A stretch of 64,000 nucleotides of DNA from Polynucleobacter sp. AP-Nino-20-G2 (GTDB lineage Bacteria; Pseudomonadota; Gammaproteobacteria; Burkholderiales; Burkholderiaceae): positions 1,223,130 through 1,287,129 of the forward strand of contig NZ_CP061313.1 of the NCBI RefSeq assembly GCF_018688235.1. The letters run 5' to 3'. Below, piece by piece: positions 40,506 to 48,800 of the stretch. The notes under the pieces were generated by a model. It saw only the letters and a list, made by a program, of their open reading frames with translations, had not been told where the DNA came from and ran no database searches. A program made the position numbers and the translations under genes. How positions within the stretch are numbered: the stretch's first letter is position 1; every line of letters starts with the position of its first letter.

Positions 40506-41303
40506 ATGTCCGAGGAGCAAAAGCTAGCCGTCGGCAACATCGCTGTCTGGGCGTGGTTTACACCATTGCTTCCACTTGGTCTAGCAATCGGGATTTACTT
40601 TGGTAATCTACAAACGCCGACATTTTTATTGATTAATCAGTCGACGCAAGTCGTACCTGATACAGCATGGGCGTGGCTTACCTTTTTAGGAAATGGCTGG
40701 GGAGCATTTGCGCTTTGCTTCCCATTACTATTGCTAGCACCACGATTACTCTGCGCCGGTCTTCTGGCATCTGCCATTGGTGGAATCATTAGCCTAATAG
40801 TCAAATCTTTTTTAGCCTTCCCAAGACCAGCGAGCGTTCTGGCTTTAGATGACTTTTACCGAGTTGGCGAACCACTACTCTACCGAGCAATGCCCTCGGG
40901 TCATACATTGACAGCATTTGCTGTTGCGGCCGGGATTTTCTTCGCCTGTGATAAAAATAAGCGGGCTAACTTGTGGTGGCTCTTTCTCCTCGCGGGGCTC
41001 GCAGGAGTATCTCGCAATGCAATCGGCGCCCATTGGTTCACCGATGTATTGGCTGGCTGCGCAATTGGTCTATGGTCGGGCATGGCTGGCGCTCTGTTAT
41101 CTCAACGTATTCCTGAGGCCCAATTGGCACCCAATAAGACCGTACCCAGATTGCTTGCGCTTGGGGGAGCGGCCACTATTTATGCTCTGCTCACGCAAAC
41201 TATGGATTTAAGCCAAAATCAATCCTTGCAATACGCCAGCGCAGTGCTCGTTAGTATTACCCTGGCTTTTTTTATCAAAGCCCAGAATAGGAAAGTCGCT
41301 TAA
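40506..41303 (+). CDS. PAP2-family membrane phosphatase
   Basis: A 265-residue inner-membrane protein. The three-part acid phosphatase signature is present: K-(X6)-RP in VKSFLAFPRPAS, PSGHT, and SRNAIGAHWFTDVLAG with the catalytic histidines. The active site should face the periplasm. Family substrates include undecaprenyl diphosphate, phosphatidylglycerol phosphate and lipid A 1-phosphate. The neighbouring glycosyltransferases favour a lipid A or polyprenyl carrier. It lies two bases from the rlmJ start, so it is cotranscribed with it. Confidence 0.87.
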   Translation: MSEEQKLAVGNIAVWAWFTPLLPLGLAIGIYFGNLQTPTFLLINQSTQVVPDTAWAWLTFLGNGWGAFALCFPLLLLAPRLLCAGLLASAIGGIISLIVKSFLAFPRPASVLALDDFYRVGEPLLYRAMPSGHTLTAFAVAAGIFFACDKNKRANLWWLFLLAGLAGVSRNAIGAHWFTDVLAGCAIGLWSGMAGALLSQRIPEAQLAPNKTVPRLLALGGAATIYALLTQTMDLSQNQSLQYASAVLVSITLAFFIKAQNRKVA

Positions 41304-41305
41304 AG

Positions 41306-42187
41306 ATGTTTAGTTACAGGCACGCCTTTCATGCGGGCAGTCATGCAGATATTCTGAAGCACCTTACCCTTATTCACTTGGTGGAATACCTTCAGGAAAA
41401 ACCAGGGGCCCTCACCATTGTTGATACACATGCAGGCGCTGGTATTTACAGCTTGATTGATGGCTTCGCAACTGTCAGCAAAGAAGCTGATGAGGGCATC
41501 TATCGACTTGCCAAATTTACAGCCGATCAATTGGCGACAGGCAAACCAATGAGTGCGGGCATTAGTAATTATTTGGAATGCATTCGAAATGAAAATGGTG
41601 ACGGCGACATCAGCGTCTACCCTGGCTCACCATTTATATTGGCACGCTTACTTCGAGCACAAGATCGCCTAAAGCTCTTTGAGCTTCACCCCAAAGAAAT
41701 TGATATTTTGCGTCACAATATCAGCGAACTAAAACAAGCCAAGCAAATTGATGTTTATGCAGAAGATAGTTTTGCAAGATTAAAAGGCCTGCTGCCTCCG
41801 CCGAGCAGACGTGGACTGGTCTTAATTGACCCGTCGTACGAGGATAAGCAAGACTATCGCTATCTCGAAACCGCCATGGAAGAAGCCTTGCAGCGCTTTG
41901 CCACTGGTTGCTATGCTATCTGGTACCCCGTTCTCTCTCGCCGTGAATCTGCCGCGCTTCCAGATCACCTTAAAAAGATCGCCGCGAATCACAAACGTTC
42001 GTGGTTGCATGCAGAGCTACGCGTAGAAAATGCCCCAAAAGAGCGGCGCCTTCAGGCTAGCGGTATGTTCATCATTAACCCACCGTGGACATTAGAAAAG
42101 CATCTTGCTGAGAGCTTGCCCATCCTAGTCAAAGCCTTGGGCCAAGATAATCGCGCCGAATTTTTGCTCAAGAGTTTTGAGGCTTAA
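41306..42187 (+). CDS. rlmJ: 23S rRNA (adenine(2030)-N6)-methyltransferase
   Basis: A 293-residue SAM-dependent enzyme that methylates A2030 of 23S rRNA. The N-terminal MFSYRHAFHAGSHADILKHLTL is the RlmJ signature, followed by VDTHAGAGIY (SAM site), a helical insertion, and the catalytic LIDPSYED motif, where the usual DPPY is DPSY. NPPWTLEKHL near the C-terminus is also conserved. It starts two bases after the PAP2 stop. Housekeeping function is likely. Confidence 0.92.
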   Translation: MFSYRHAFHAGSHADILKHLTLIHLVEYLQEKPGALTIVDTHAGAGIYSLIDGFATVSKEADEGIYRLAKFTADQLATGKPMSAGISNYLECIRNENGDGDISVYPGSPFILARLLRAQDRLKLFELHPKEIDILRHNISELKQAKQIDVYAEDSFARLKGLLPPPSRRGLVLIDPSYEDKQDYRYLETAMEEALQRFATGCYAIWYPVLSRRESAALPDHLKKIAANHKRSWLHAELRVENAPKERRLQASGMFIINPPWTLEKHLAESLPILVKALGQDNRAEFLLKSFEA

Positions 42188-42201
42188 AGGCAATCGAAAA
42201 A

Positions 42202-42858
42202 TTAATCTCGCACCTGAATCATCACTTCATTGCGCCGCATAAAAGGCAATGTCCAAGGTGGGTTGTAGCGAGCAAATTGTGGGGAGCCTACAGCTTGCAA
42301 TCCCATGACCCTAATCCACTCCTCCAGCGCTTGAGTTTTTTCTAAAACTTTCTCTTCGTTATAAAAGCCGGAGAATTGAATGACGGCCTTCTTTGCTGCG
42401 GGCACTTCTCGAATATGGACTAGAGAATTTAAAGGCTTTGGCAAAGTGCTGAAAGTGTATTCAGACGGCATGACGAATGACACTGTCCAGCGAGAATTAT
42501 CCCGGTCCTTTGGCAATATGCCGCCTTCGACAGTTACGGGCGCTGTCATTTCAATCTTAGCGCTTTTACTCTCGCTATCAGCTTCAATACCCACCGGAGC
42601 AGTCATGGAGATTTTTTCGCTCACTTGATTTTGTCCAAAAATGTAGGCGGCAATCAACCGAAAGCCTTGGCTAGATGCGGAATCCAAATCGCCAGTGACC
42701 GACACCTCAGCCAATATCAACGGAGCATAAACCCTTAGCTCAAAAGGCTCAGACTTTTGTAGGACTGTATATTTTGGCTCTTCTGTTGCCATCGCGATGC
42801 TCGCAATCAAGATACTTGTTAAAAATAACAATATTCGCAAGGGAGAGTCCTTGGTCAT
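42202..42858 (-). CDS. SOUL-family heme-binding protein
   Basis: A 218-residue exported protein. I start at the ATG at 42858, which follows a GGGAG site and gives a clean signal peptide (about residues 1-23, ending SIAMA). An earlier ATG at 42903 would overlap the LD-carboxypeptidase gene. The mature domain matches the SOUL/HBP fold, with EPKYTVLQKSEPFELRVYAPLILAEV, FGQNQVSEKISMTAPV, SFVMPSEYT and the C-terminal RYNPPWTLPFMRRNEVMI. Some SOUL proteins bind heme or porphyrin; the bacterial role is unclear. It lies eight bases after the upstream stop. Confidence 0.88.
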   Translation of the reverse strand: MTKDSPLRILLFLTSILIASIAMATEEPKYTVLQKSEPFELRVYAPLILAEVSVTGDLDSASSQGFRLIAAYIFGQNQVSEKISMTAPVGIEADSESKSAKIEMTAPVTVEGGILPKDRDNSRWTVSFVMPSEYTFSTLPKPLNSLVHIREVPAAKKAVIQFSGFYNEEKVLEKTQALEEWIRVMGLQAVGSPQFARYNPPWTLPFMRRNEVMIQVRD

Positions 42859-42865
42859 TAACTCC

Positions 42866-43801
42866 CTACCACTGAGAGTTGATACTAAAACCTTTTTCAT
42901 CATATTGAATGTGCGCTTGCGCGCCTACTGGCAGAGTCAACTTTTCTGCTTGATGCCCAAAAGGTAAGCCAGTTAATACAGGGATATGCTTTGGCAATCT
43001 TTCAATGATTGCCTTAATGGCGGCATCCAAAGAATATCCACGGTCGTTATCGTAAAGTCGGTAAGCTGAAAATCCGCCCAATAAAATAGCGCTTTGGTTC
43101 CCCAGCACTCCAGCATCCAATAATTGCATCAACATGCGCTCTATGCGGTAAGGATGCTCGTTCACATCCTCTATAAATAAGATGCCGCCCTGAGTTTGTT
43201 CGCGACTTGGGAGATAAGGCGTCCCCACCAATCCAGCGAGCACAGTTAAATTACCGCCCCACAATATCCCTGAAGCATTGCCGCTCACTGGTGAGTTTAA
43301 ATATATCTGTGGAGCGCTAATGGTGCAATCTAATTTGCGATTAGCAATGGCGTCTTGAAAATGCTGCCACATAAAGGCATTAGGGGCACCGCCTTCACCC
43401 TGACAAGCAAAATCAAAATTGAGCATCGGACCAGCGAGAGTAATGGCACCCGTTTTTGCCAATAATCCCACCTGAAAGGTCGTGAAGTCGCTATGACCAC
43501 AAATTTGCAGGCCATTTTTGATTGACTGAGCAATAGAGCCCCATTCGATTTTGGGGAGCAAGCGATGTAGCCCATAACCACCACGCATCGCTACAACTAC
43601 AGCATCTGGCGATAGATTAGCAAGATGATTGATCTCAGATAAACGCTCTGCATCAGTACCTGAAAAACGTTGGTCAACACGCTTAACGCAATCAGCGTTT
43701 TTAACCTCAATACCTTGCTGACGTAACCATTCAATTCCAGCTAAAGGACTTGAGGCATCTAAACTCGCTCCAGAAGGAGCAATCAAATGAATGTATTTCA
43801 A
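42866..43801 (-). CDS. ldcA: LD-carboxypeptidase (murein tetrapeptide carboxypeptidase)
   Basis: A 311-residue S66-family serine peptidase that trims the terminal D-Ala from murein tetrapeptides during recycling. The motifs are IHLIAPSG at the N-terminus, AMRGGYGLHRLLP, the nucleophile Ser in ICGHSDFTT, and the C-terminal GLPFGHQAEKLTLPVG with the catalytic His. The start is TTG at 43801, five bases after a perfect AAGGAG and overlapping the tadA stop (TTGA). It is cytoplasmic with no signal peptide. It sits in a minus-strand run with tadA and the SOUL gene. Confidence 0.92.
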   Translation of the reverse strand: MKYIHLIAPSGASLDASSPLAGIEWLRQQGIEVKNADCVKRVDQRFSGTDAERLSEINHLANLSPDAVVVAMRGGYGLHRLLPKIEWGSIAQSIKNGLQICGHSDFTTFQVGLLAKTGAITLAGPMLNFDFACQGEGGAPNAFMWQHFQDAIANRKLDCTISAPQIYLNSPVSGNASGILWGGNLTVLAGLVGTPYLPSREQTQGGILFIEDVNEHPYRIERMLMQLLDAGVLGNQSAILLGGFSAYRLYDNDRGYSLDAAIKAIIERLPKHIPVLTGLPFGHQAEKLTLPVGAQAHIQYDEKGFSINSQW

Positions 43802-44253
43802 CGCCGCTCCTTAAAAAAATCACGCAATACCTGACCACACTCCTCGCCAAGCACTCCACCCTCTACCTGAGTCTGGTGATTAATCTGCTTTTCTGAGAAT
43901 ACATTGAGGACGCTTCCTGCCGCTCCTGTTTTAGGATCCTGCGCTCCAAATACAACCCGATCTACCCTGGCGTGCAACATGGCACCCGCACACATTGTGC
44001 AAGGCTCAAGAGTGACATAGAGCGTGGTGCCAGGCAAACGATAATTTTTCTCCTCTAGAGCAGCGGCTCTGAGGGCCATCATCTCCGCATGCGCACTGGG
44101 GTCGCTATTGCTAATGGGTTTATTAAAGCCTTTTGCAATAACCTGACCATCACGAACCAAGATGGCACCCACAGGAACTTCACCTGCAAGAGCGGCAAGC
44201 TTCGCTTGATCTAAAGCTTGCTGCATAAACTGGCGGTCAAGCTCTGCTTGCAT
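43798..44253 (-). CDS. tadA: tRNA-specific adenosine deaminase
   Basis: A 151-residue zinc deaminase that converts the wobble adenosine of tRNA-Arg(ACG) to inosine. The catalytic HAE motif is His55-Ala-Glu57, and PCTMC supplies Cys85 and Cys88. These and the C-terminal ECGQVLRDFFKERR match TadA. It is an essential housekeeping gene. It overlaps ldcA by four bases and follows queD by eight. Confidence 0.95.
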   Translation of the reverse strand: MQAELDRQFMQQALDQAKLAALAGEVPVGAILVRDGQVIAKGFNKPISNSDPSAHAEMMALRAAALEEKNYRLPGTTLYVTLEPCTMCAGAMLHARVDRVVFGAQDPKTGAAGSVLNVFSEKQINHQTQVEGGVLGEECGQVLRDFFKERR

Positions 44254-44261
44254 ATTCAGTC

Positions 44262-44726
44262 TTAGGGGTGAGAAACATCAGCCCAGCAATTGGGGGTTTC
44301 ATAAAGGCGAATCGCTGAAAGCGTTAAGCGCCCACCAAACGCCTTCTGAAACACTGGCTCCAATATCTGAAAGGCGGCAGTTGCCAAGTTTTCTACTGTA
44401 GGCACATGGTCCATGATGACGGTCTTGTGGTTAGGCATCGAATTTAAGAACGCCACTAAACCAGCATCCTCTTTTGCTACCAAGAAAGCATGATCCCATG
44501 GCTCAACGATGTATTGATTAGCGAGGCGTTTGATATCGCCAAAATCCAAGACCATACCGTCATCCGCCTTACCTGGATTATTAGCAACATCTCCCGTCAA
44601 GGTAATCTCAATAGCGTAACGGTGACCATGCAAATGCCGACACTGGCCATCATGATTGGGAATGCGATGTCCTGAGTCAAACTCGAGCCTACGGGTGATG
44701 GAAATTGCTGCTTGCTTACTAGTCAT
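44262..44726 (-). CDS. queD: 6-carboxy-5,6,7,8-tetrahydropterin synthase
   Basis: A 154-residue enzyme of the 6-pyruvoyltetrahydropterin synthase fold, the second step of queuosine (preQ0) synthesis. The zinc ligand His20 (DSGH), catalytic Cys29, and His33 and His35 (CRHLHGHRY) are visible, and VPTVENLATAAFQIL and SAIRLYETPNCWADV follow the family pattern. It lies 41 bases downstream of queE, giving a small queuosine operon; queC is not in view. No preQ1 riboswitch-like structure is evident in the short spacer. Confidence 0.93.
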   Translation of the reverse strand: MTSKQAAISITRRLEFDSGHRIPNHDGQCRHLHGHRYAIEITLTGDVANNPGKADDGMVLDFGDIKRLANQYIVEPWDHAFLVAKEDAGLVAFLNSMPNHKTVIMDHVPTVENLATAAFQILEPVFQKAFGGRLTLSAIRLYETPNCWADVSHP

Positions 44727-44767
44727 AGATACTTTTCTGAATACTTAAAATTCGCGTGCCATCATGG

Positions 44768-45421
44768 CTAACGAATACCAATCATTTTATGAGTTTGGAC
44801 ACTCAGTCGCCATAAAGGCCGCTTTTGGCAAAGGCGAACCGCCAAAGCCATATTCTCCTGGAGATTAGGCCCATCCATGGCCTGCAAAAAACGATTGCGG
44901 TAATCCATTTTCTCAAAGCGAGCCAATAATGCCTCAATGGAAGTGTGTCCGATTTGGGGAATCACCACCTTAATCTCATCAGCTTGCAACACAATCAGAT
45001 CTGAGCCTGCTTTTGGGCTAACGCATACCCAATCAATCCCCTGAGGCACTTTGATCGTTCCATTCGTTTCAATAGCCACGGCGAAGCCCTTGGCATGTAA
45101 TGCATCGATTAAGGCGCCATCCAACTGGAGCAATGGCTCGCCACCGGTAAAGACAACATAGCGTTGCTGTGGCCCAGCTGAGGTGCTAATCCACGCTTTC
45201 TCAATCGCGTCAGCAAGTTGAGCGGCGGTTTCAAATTTCCCGCCACCGGTACCATCGCTACCCACAAAATCTGTGTCGCAAAACTGGCATACGGCTGTAG
45301 CCCTATCTTCCTCGCGACCACTCCAAAGATTGCATCCGGCAAAACGGCAAAAAACAGCCGCACGGCCAGCTTGAGCGCCCTCGCCCTGAAGGGTTGGAAA
45401 TAGTTCTTTGACGGTATACAT
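44768..45421 (-). CDS. queE: 7-carboxy-7-deazaguanine synthase (radical SAM)
   Basis: A 217-residue radical SAM enzyme for the third step of queuosine precursor synthesis. The 4Fe-4S ligands follow C-X14-C-X2-C (Cys30, Cys45, Cys48) rather than C-X3-C-X2-C, a form known for QueE of Burkholderia. The FPTLQGEG N-terminus, VVFTGGEPLLQ, and AIETNGTIKVPQGIDWVCVSPK blocks are diagnostic. It is upstream of queD on the same strand. Confidence 0.94.
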   Translation of the reverse strand: MYTVKELFPTLQGEGAQAGRAAVFCRFAGCNLWSGREEDRATAVCQFCDTDFVGSDGTGGGKFETAAQLADAIEKAWISTSAGPQQRYVVFTGGEPLLQLDGALIDALHAKGFAVAIETNGTIKVPQGIDWVCVSPKAGSDLIVLQADEIKVVIPQIGHTSIEALLARFEKMDYRNRFLQAMDGPNLQENMALAVRLCQKRPLWRLSVQTHKMIGIR

Positions 45422-45449
45422 AAGTAGAGACTGATTTTAAGCGCTTTGC

Positions 45450-46178
45450 TTACTTCCAGGACACAAGCTCCCACTCTAAATAGTCTTCCCACAGGGCATC
45501 GTTCCAGAACATTCCAGCCAAAAGATACCGGCCATACCCCCTGCGAATAGCCCAACGACCAATTTCCGGGGCAAACCAAACATCTTCCTGCCGAATACTG
45601 GCCAGCCTAAAAACATCATTGCTTTGAAAATAAGGGGCCTCATTTTGATACTTGAGGACGGTAAATTGCCCTGCCGGCACAGAGATAGCTTCCCAGCCAA
45701 GGGCAGAAATACTTAAGCCCCAGTAATAACTGCTACCTGGGTAACCAAGTACTTGATAGCGAGTTCGATAAAACCCCGACCATCCTGCGGTAAGTTGCTC
45801 GGGCCACATTGGGAGTGCCCGCTCAAATTTCTGCGGGGGACTCCAATGAGGATCCTGGAGAACATAACCCCAGGGCTCTTGCATTTCATCCGGGAGGGGT
45901 CCTGCCTTGATGCCGCTTCGCTGAATTCGGACCTGGGGACCTACTGCAACAATACGCTCAGTAACAATATCCAAGATCTCTTGATTAAATACACTGCGCA
46001 CCTGGTAGACCCACTCTTGACCCACCTGAGGTCCACGTACTTGAACTTGCTTTACGGGCTGAGGAAGCGGCGTACCAACCGGGTAAGGCTGTGATGAGAT
46101 GCAGGCCGTTAATAGCGCCGGTACCGCTCCAATTAAGGCCCTTCGAATGAAATTTACTTGTAGGAGGTAAGTTGCCAT
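45450..46178 (-). CDS. Putative lipoprotein of unknown function, paralogue of the upstream gene
   Basis: A 242-residue exported protein of no family I can name. A signal peptide ends near the lipobox LLTAC (Cys26). The mature part shares an ordered series of motifs with the protein encoded just upstream: PQVGQEWVY, LPMWPEQLTAGW, GYPGSSYYW, GWEAISVPAGQFTVLKYQNE and VWFAPEIGRWA. This is aromatic-rich and all-beta in character. The start ATG at 46178 lies inside the end of the upstream gene (25-base overlap), so the pair is cotranscribed and translationally coupled. A tandem duplication is the simplest origin. Confidence 0.78.
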   Translation of the reverse strand: MATYLLQVNFIRRALIGAVPALLTACISSQPYPVGTPLPQPVKQVQVRGPQVGQEWVYQVRSVFNQEILDIVTERIVAVGPQVRIQRSGIKAGPLPDEMQEPWGYVLQDPHWSPPQKFERALPMWPEQLTAGWSGFYRTRYQVLGYPGSSYYWGLSISALGWEAISVPAGQFTVLKYQNEAPYFQSNDVFRLASIRQEDVWFAPEIGRWAIRRGYGRYLLAGMFWNDALWEDYLEWELVSWK

Positions 46179-46852
46179 TGATAACTACCCTCTAAGATCA
46201 CCGCCCCAATTTGACCTTGAATTTGATAGGAGCCAGAGGCCTCTCGGGCAACCCAACGACCAATCTGAGGAGCAAACCAAACAGTTTCTTTCCGAATGCA
46301 ATCAACCTTATTGGGATCATTACTTTCATAATTAATCAGATTCTGAAAACGCAAGGCAATAAAGTCACCTGCTGGGACCGTAATTTTTTCCCAGCCTTGT
46401 ACGCTCATGTATTCCTGCCAATGAAGATTCGACCCGGGGTAACCAGCCACACTATATTTTGTATTGAACTGTTTAGCCCAAGATGTAGAGAGTTGTTCGG
46501 GCCACAATGGCAGAGATGGATTGAAATTTAATAGATGGGCCCACTGGGTATCCGTTGCAATCATCCCCCACGAGGTCTGAATCTCACTAGGCAAAGCGAC
46601 TCCATCACCAGAAGTGCGCTCAATCGTAATGACAGAAGCAATACTAGCAATACGCTCGGTAATCACTCCCAAGGTTTTTCCATCAAAGACATTACGCTTG
46701 ACATATGTCCACTCCTGCCCTACCTGAGGTGGACGAATGACTGGAAGCGGTTTGGGCTGTGCAACCGGAATTCCATGCTCATAGGACAAACTAGTACAGG
46801 CTACAGGTATCAAGGCGGCTGATGAAATGAAAGTGCGACGAGATAAGTTCAT
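46154..46852 (-). CDS. Putative lipoprotein of unknown function, paralogue of the downstream gene
   Basis: A 232-residue exported protein. The N-terminus SRRTFISSAALIPVACTS has a Tat-like twin arginine and a possible lipobox (IPVAC, Cys19). The mature domain carries the motifs shared with the next gene: PQVGQEWTY, LPLWPEQLSTSW, GYPGSNLHW, GWEKITVPAGDFIALRFQNL and VWFAPQIGRWVA. The use of a Tat-like signal in one copy and an ordinary lipoprotein signal in the other is unusual for near neighbours. It precedes its paralogue with overlap and is 45 bases after the radical SAM stop. Confidence 0.78.
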   Translation of the reverse strand: MNLSRRTFISSAALIPVACTSLSYEHGIPVAQPKPLPVIRPPQVGQEWTYVKRNVFDGKTLGVITERIASIASVITIERTSGDGVALPSEIQTSWGMIATDTQWAHLLNFNPSLPLWPEQLSTSWAKQFNTKYSVAGYPGSNLHWQEYMSVQGWEKITVPAGDFIALRFQNLINYESNDPNKVDCIRKETVWFAPQIGRWVAREASGSYQIQGQIGAVILEGSYQWQLTSYK

Positions 46853-46897
46853 ATGGACATCCTCAGGATTGGATTAAATGGCGATTGAATACAAAGT

Positions 46898-48793
46898 TTA
46901 TATATGCCTCAAGATTTTGGCTATCTTATTGCGCGCTACTGAGGCCTTTGGAATGCCTGGCATATCAAACCAAAGATGAGCATCTTCTTCAAATCCAACA
47001 CCATGCATAAAGTTATAAATCGCCTTCTTAAGACCGAGACCGAGCGCATCATGATCCACGCCGCTTGGATCAATAAATGCCACATCATTCTTAGCAAAAG
47101 TAATTGGGGGTAATGGCACGAGATCTATTCCATAGGATTTTGGATCTAAGCCAACTGGTGAGTGGACTGTACAAGTAAAGCGATGAAAAAAGCCACTCTG
47201 AATGCAGCCATTTTCAAATAGCTGGCGCACATACTCCAAGGCATCAACAGTCTCTTGTACGGTTTGCGTTGGAAACCCGTACATCAAATAGGCGTGCACC
47301 AATATTCCCGCATCCGAGAATCCCTTGGTTACCCGAGCAACTTGCTCTACTGAAACACCTTTTTTCATGAGGTCGAGCAATCTATCGGACGCAACCTCCA
47401 AACCACCAGACATTGCGATGCAGCCACTTTGTGCCAATAGCTCGCTGAGTTCCGGTGTAAACGTTTTTTCAAAACGAATGTTGCCCCACCATGAAATCAT
47501 CACCTTACGACGTATCAACTCTTCCGCGAGCGCCTTTAATATTTTTGGTGGCGCAGCCTCATCCACAAAATGAAATCCCGTCTGCCCAGTCTCCGCAATA
47601 ATCGCTTCAATGCGATCAACCAATAAAGTGGCTGAGGCGGTTTCATAACGAGAAATATAGTCCAGAGATACATCACAGAAACTGCATTTCTTCCAATAGC
47701 AACCATGAGCTACCGTGAGCTTGTTCCAACGACCATCACTCCATAGTCGATGCATTGGATTGAGCATATCCAATAAGGATAGGTAGGAGCTAAGTGGCAG
47801 GCCATCCCAAGTCGCCGTTCCCACCTCCTCAAAAGGGATATCAGGCTCTTGCCACCGAATATAGCGAACCAAACCAGCATCATCCCGAATAAATGTCCGA
47901 ACCAATCTTTCGGCGGAACGCTTGCCATTCAAATGCTCAATGAGCGCAAGTAATGGCCTCTCGCCAGAATCCAGAGTGATGTAATCGACAAAATCAAATA
48001 TGCGTGGGTCGGTCAACTCACGCAATTCGGTATTGACATATCCACCACCGAGACCAATCTTGATCTTTGGAAAATGGGATTTAATCGTTTTGGCAATCCT
48101 TAGCGCTGCATACATCGCACCAGGAAATGGTACCGATAAGAGCACCAGTGTTGGCTGATGCCGATCAATCGCAATCTTAGTCAAACTTTGTAGATGCAAA
48201 TCCATTAATGTCGGGGTGGCCTCCAAAGCATCCGCCAATGGAGTAAAAGTGGGCTGACTACTTGCTAAGGACTCCGCATAACGCACGAACTCAAAACGCT
48301 CATCGACAGCATCTCGCAGCACATCAGATAAATCATTGAGGTACAGGGTTGCCAAATGGCGCGCCTTATCTTGAGATCCTAATGCACCAAACGCCCATGC
48401 CAGAGAATCCCCACCATCTTCGTCGTCGTAACTATCCAAAGAAGTAAAACGTGGACCTTCGGGCAAGAAGACGCGACTATTAATGCGATGGGCTAAGGTG
48501 CTATCTCTACCTTGTAAAAATGCAATGACTGGAGAAATCGTGCTTTGATAATCCGCAAAATAATCCAGAAAGAAATTGACCGGAGCGCTACGATACTCCT
48601 CGGCAAGCTTTAGGGCTGCACTCTTAATTTCATCCAAGCCTTTGGGGGTAAAGAAACTCAGCACCAAGGCAAGTGCCAGGTCTTCTTGGACGGCATCAAT
48701 ACCGCGAGAGCGCAAAAAACCGGTGAGGTAGGCCGTGGAGGGGTACGGAGTATTTAACTGCGTCATCGGCGGGATGAGGCTGAGTACCTTCAT
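46898..48793 (-). CDS. B12-binding domain radical SAM protein
   Basis: A 631-residue protein with an N-terminal cobalamin-binding (Rossmann) domain and a radical SAM barrel. The cluster motif is HGCYWKKCSFCDV: Cys365, Cys370 and Cys373, a C-X4-C-X2-C spacing rather than C-X3-C-X2-C. Before it lie IGLGGGYVNTELRELTD and DSGERPLLALIEHL, typical of the B12-binding part. I start at the ATG at 48793, after GAGG, which lies beyond the upstream stop; earlier ATGs (48808, 48814, 48838) overlap the DUF455 gene. Relatives include tRNA, lipid and natural-product methylases. The substrate is unknown. It follows the DUF455 gene directly. Confidence 0.87.
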   Translation of the reverse strand: MKVLSLIPPMTQLNTPYPSTAYLTGFLRSRGIDAVQEDLALALVLSFFTPKGLDEIKSAALKLAEEYRSAPVNFFLDYFADYQSTISPVIAFLQGRDSTLAHRINSRVFLPEGPRFTSLDSYDDEDGGDSLAWAFGALGSQDKARHLATLYLNDLSDVLRDAVDERFEFVRYAESLASSQPTFTPLADALEATPTLMDLHLQSLTKIAIDRHQPTLVLLSVPFPGAMYAALRIAKTIKSHFPKIKIGLGGGYVNTELRELTDPRIFDFVDYITLDSGERPLLALIEHLNGKRSAERLVRTFIRDDAGLVRYIRWQEPDIPFEEVGTATWDGLPLSSYLSLLDMLNPMHRLWSDGRWNKLTVAHGCYWKKCSFCDVSLDYISRYETASATLLVDRIEAIIAETGQTGFHFVDEAAPPKILKALAEELIRRKVMISWWGNIRFEKTFTPELSELLAQSGCIAMSGGLEVASDRLLDLMKKGVSVEQVARVTKGFSDAGILVHAYLMYGFPTQTVQETVDALEYVRQLFENGCIQSGFFHRFTCTVHSPVGLDPKSYGIDLVPLPPITFAKNDVAFIDPSGVDHDALGLGLKKAIYNFMHGVGFEEDAHLWFDMPGIPKASVARNKIAKILRHI

Positions 48794-48800
48794 CCTGGCC

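Noticed and set aside
44727..45449. preQ1 riboswitch at the queuosine genes
   Set aside because: The spacers before queE (28 bases) and queD (41 bases) are too short, and I see no stem plus A-rich tail of the preQ1 aptamer.
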